This document shows, in pieces, positions 62,036 to 64,000 of a stretch of DNA of 64,000 bases (positions are counted from its first letter, which is position 1; each line of letters begins with the position of its first letter). Origin of the DNA: Nocardiopsis terrae (GTDB lineage Bacteria > Actinomycetota > Actinomycetes > Streptosporangiales > Streptosporangiaceae). Both the position numbers and the translations under genes were made by a program. The notes beneath the pieces were generated by a model. The model was not told the origin of the DNA, searched no databases, and worked only from the letters and a program-made list of their open reading frames with translations. The stretch covers positions 124,001 to 188,000 of the forward strand of contig NZ_BMXJ01000009.1 in assembly GCF_014651695.1 (NCBI RefSeq), read 5' to 3'.

Positions 62036-64000
62036 TCAGCCGACCGTGCTGTCGGAACGGTCCCCGCCCCGGTTCCCGTCCGTCTCCGGCGTGCTCTCAC
62101 CGGAGCCCGCCGCGGGAGCGGGGCCGAGCAGGATCCGACCGATCAGGTAGACCATGAACACACCGGCGGCGAGCATCACCAGGCTGCCGGGGACCTGCCA
62201 GGCACCGGGCAGGTACAGGGGCAGGTGCCAGCCGGGCTGACCGGCTCCGCCCAGGGACCGAAAGAGCGACGCGGCGCCCTGGTAGATCGGCAGCCAGAAC
62301 GTGCAGCCGAGCACTGCCAGCACGGCGCCGCGTCCTGACGACATGGACTCGACATTGCGCTCGATCCTGGTGACGAACGCCCATTCGGCCTCGGGCTTGT
62401 CCTCCTGCTCGTCCTCGGACTCCTCCTCGCCGTCGGCTCCGGCCGACGCACCCCAGCGCAGGGTGCCGAGCAGTTCCGGGCCCCGCTTCTCCAGCCGCCG
62501 GTAGGCGACCCGGCCCAGGCCCCAGCCGAGCAGGAGCCCCCACAGGACGCCCACGGCCGTCCCCGACCACATCAGGGCCGGGATCTCCAGGAAGTAGCCG
62601 GCAGCGGTGACGATCGTGGGGGGCACAGCCGTCACGATCATCAGGGGGAACATGACGTTGAACTGGGCCACGACGTCGCCCGAGTCCAGGGGGTTGCCCC
62701 CGTGCCGGTGCGGTTCGGGACCGGGGGCCGGCCAGGCGACGGCGAACAGGACGATGAGCCCGGCCCCACCGCCGACGAGCGCCGGAAGCGCCGCGGACAC
62801 CCACGGCAGCGCCCAGGACTGACCGGTCAGGACCATCCCGCCGAGAGAGACCAGTACCGCCGGCGGGACAAAGACCACGAGCCAGGCGATCTGGCGGCCG
62901 CGGACGTCACTGCGCTCGGCGCCGGGGGTGAGCAGCGTCTGCCAGAGCGCGCTGCCGTCCAGAGCGTAGATGTTCAGCGACATCAGGGCGGCCAGAGCGA
63001 TCGTGATGAGGCCGGACAGCGGAATCATGAACGTCAGTCCGACGAGCAGGCCCAGCGCGCAGATGAGGACCCCGGTCCACAGCGCGATGCGCAGTTCCAG
63101 CGCGCGCCGGGGGTCGGACCCCCAGGTCCGCAGTTCGCGGCCCACGACCGCGCCCAGCGGAGTGGAGGGAAGCGCCCCGACGATCAGGCCGCTGACACGG
63201 CGGCCGCCCCGGGAGGGGCGGGTCGTCGGTCTGGTGACGCGCTGGTGGATGAGCGCACTCCACCCCAGCAACAGAAGGACGTTGACCACGGCGAGTCCGG
63301 CGACGGCGCCGAGTGCCACCGCCCACCCGCCCTGCCCGGCCGCCTGGACGGCGGCCGCACCCCATCCGGAGGGAAGGGCGAGGACGAGCGTGCCGTAGGG
63401 AGCGGGCAGGCCCTGTGCCCAGATCTGCCCCAGGACGTCGCCGTGCTGGGAGGCCGCCTGGTAGAGCATGTACACGGAAAAGCCCGTGGCCAGGACCGCT
63501 GCGTACTGGACGGCCGTGATCTCGACGCCGATCCGGGTCCGCAGCGCCGCCCCGGTCAGGGCCATGACGAGGCGGGACGCCAGGACGGCGAAGACGACCT
63601 GGAGGGGCACCGCGATCAGTGCCACCAGAGCCGCGAGGAACCCGAAGCGGATGCCGAGCGTGAGCAGCGACAGGAACGCCGCGAGCGTGACGGGGACCGT
63701 CACACCGACGAACGAGGCGGCAAGCAGGCCCACGGCGACGGTCCGCGGCTGTATGGGCTCCAGGGCGAAGTACTCGGGCTTGAGGGACTCGTCGCCGCCG
63801 CCCGCACCCGAGGGGCCCACGATCCAGCCCAGCACCCACACGCCGACGACCGCGGCGAGCAGGGAGGGGGCCACCTCGATCGGGGCGAAGACCGAGATCG
63901 CGATCGTGGCCAGCGCCAGGGCGAGTCCGATAACCCCGCCCAGGGTCCGCCGGTTGCTCGACCCGTGGCGGAGCACCGACAGCTTCATCTGCACCATCAC
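62036..64000 (-). CDS. large ABC-2-type permease (probably complete or nearly so; start at window edge)
   Basis: At least 654 residues reading off the right edge; a possible ATG at 63988 begins MKLSVLRHGSSNRRTLGG. There are about 14 membrane segments in two halves of similar layout, with a long cytoplasmic acidic loop (EEESEDEQEDKPEAEWAFV) near residue 560. It resembles permeases such as those exporting lantibiotics and other metabolites (ABC-2 superfamily). It is convergent with the ketoreductase gene (8-bp gap). Its likely ATPase partner is at 49922-50803 (inference). Confidence 0.78.
   Translation of the reverse strand: MMVQMKLSVLRHGSSNRRTLGGVIGLALALATIAISVFAPIEVAPSLLAAVVGVWVLGWIVGPSGAGGGDESLKPEYFALEPIQPRTVAVGLLAASFVGVTVPVTLAAFLSLLTLGIRFGFLAALVALIAVPLQVVFAVLASRLVMALTGAALRTRIGVEITAVQYAAVLATGFSVYMLYQAASQHGDVLGQIWAQGLPAPYGTLVLALPSGWGAAAVQAAGQGGWAVALGAVAGLAVVNVLLLLGWSALIHQRVTRPTTRPSRGGRRVSGLIVGALPSTPLGAVVGRELRTWGSDPRRALELRIALWTGVLICALGLLVGLTFMIPLSGLITIALAALMSLNIYALDGSALWQTLLTPGAERSDVRGRQIAWLVVFVPPAVLVSLGGMVLTGQSWALPWVSAALPALVGGGAGLIVLFAVAWPAPGPEPHRHGGNPLDSGDVVAQFNVMFPLMIVTAVPPTIVTAAGYFLEIPALMWSGTAVGVLWGLLLGWGLGRVAYRRLEKRGPELLGTLRWGASAGADGEEESEDEQEDKPEAEWAFVTRIERNVESMSSGRGAVLAVLGCTFWLPIYQGAASLFRSLGGAGQPGWHLPLYLPGAWQVPGSLVMLAAGVFMVYLIGRILLGPAPAAGSGESTPETDGNRGGDRSDSTVG

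Overview
This window comes from a very GC-rich actinomycete, most likely a Nocardiopsis-type filamentous actinobacterium. The signs are strong codon bias, frequent GTG starts, the actinobacterial dnaK-grpE-dnaJ-hspR-clpB order with HAIR operators, a DivIVA-domain coiled-coil protein, an EtfD-like reductase next to dnaK, and an LmbU-family regulator. The genus is an inference from gene content. I saw no tRNA, rRNA, CRISPR array, insertion sequence or phage gene.

Layout, left to right. (a) 1-3.6 kb: the 5' part of a large secreted, toxin-like protein of type VII secretion style, cut by the window edge, divergent from a LysM-like membrane protein. (b) 3.6-10.5 kb: an ECF sigma factor, an acidic beta-propeller-type lipoprotein, YigZ, a SufR-like cysteine-containing regulator with a DUF3291 protein, a copper-only SOD-like lipoprotein, and a DUF6412/YidC pair. 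(c) 10.5-13.6 kb: a catabolic island (2-keto-3-deoxygluconate-type kinase, N-acyl-D-amino-acid deacylase, divergent RidA) around a palindromic operator. (d) 13.6-21 kb: a methyltransferase, a TetR/MFS efflux pair with a visible promoter and operator, a GNAT acetyltransferase, DivIVA and gamma carbonic anhydrase. (e) 21-27.8 kb: an unusual tandem (duplicated) histidine kinase whose first copy lacks the phospho-acceptor His, a DrrAB-like ABC exporter, and about 0.7 kb of gene-free DNA packed with inverted repeats. (f) 27.8-38 kb: the EtfD-like reductase, then the heat-shock operon. (g) 38-46.5 kb: accessory genes including a tiny secreted protein with five WDPNG repeats, an EthD-type protein, a Uma2 nuclease, a CGNR regulator divergent from an alpha/beta hydrolase, an ABC exporter and an ECF42/DGPF pair.

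(h) 46.6-64 kb (open at the right edge): part of a specialised-metabolite gene cluster. It holds an FAD-dependent phenolic halogenase, a tyrosine-type MIO ammonia-lyase/aminomutase translationally coupled to an unusually short adenylating ligase, an activator-dependent glycosyltransferase, a deoxysugar set (2,3-dehydratase, 3-aminotransferase-like DegT, 3,5-epimerase, 4-ketoreductase, Gfo/Idh/MocA ketoreductase), an LmbU-type regulator and three transporter components. The inferred product is a glycosylated metabolite carrying a (probably chlorinated) tyrosine-derived aryl unit and a 2-deoxy and/or 3-amino-2,3,6-trideoxy sugar. The core PKS/NRPS is not in the window. Gene starts were chosen by ribosome-binding site and family N-terminus and may differ from an automatic call by a few codons.
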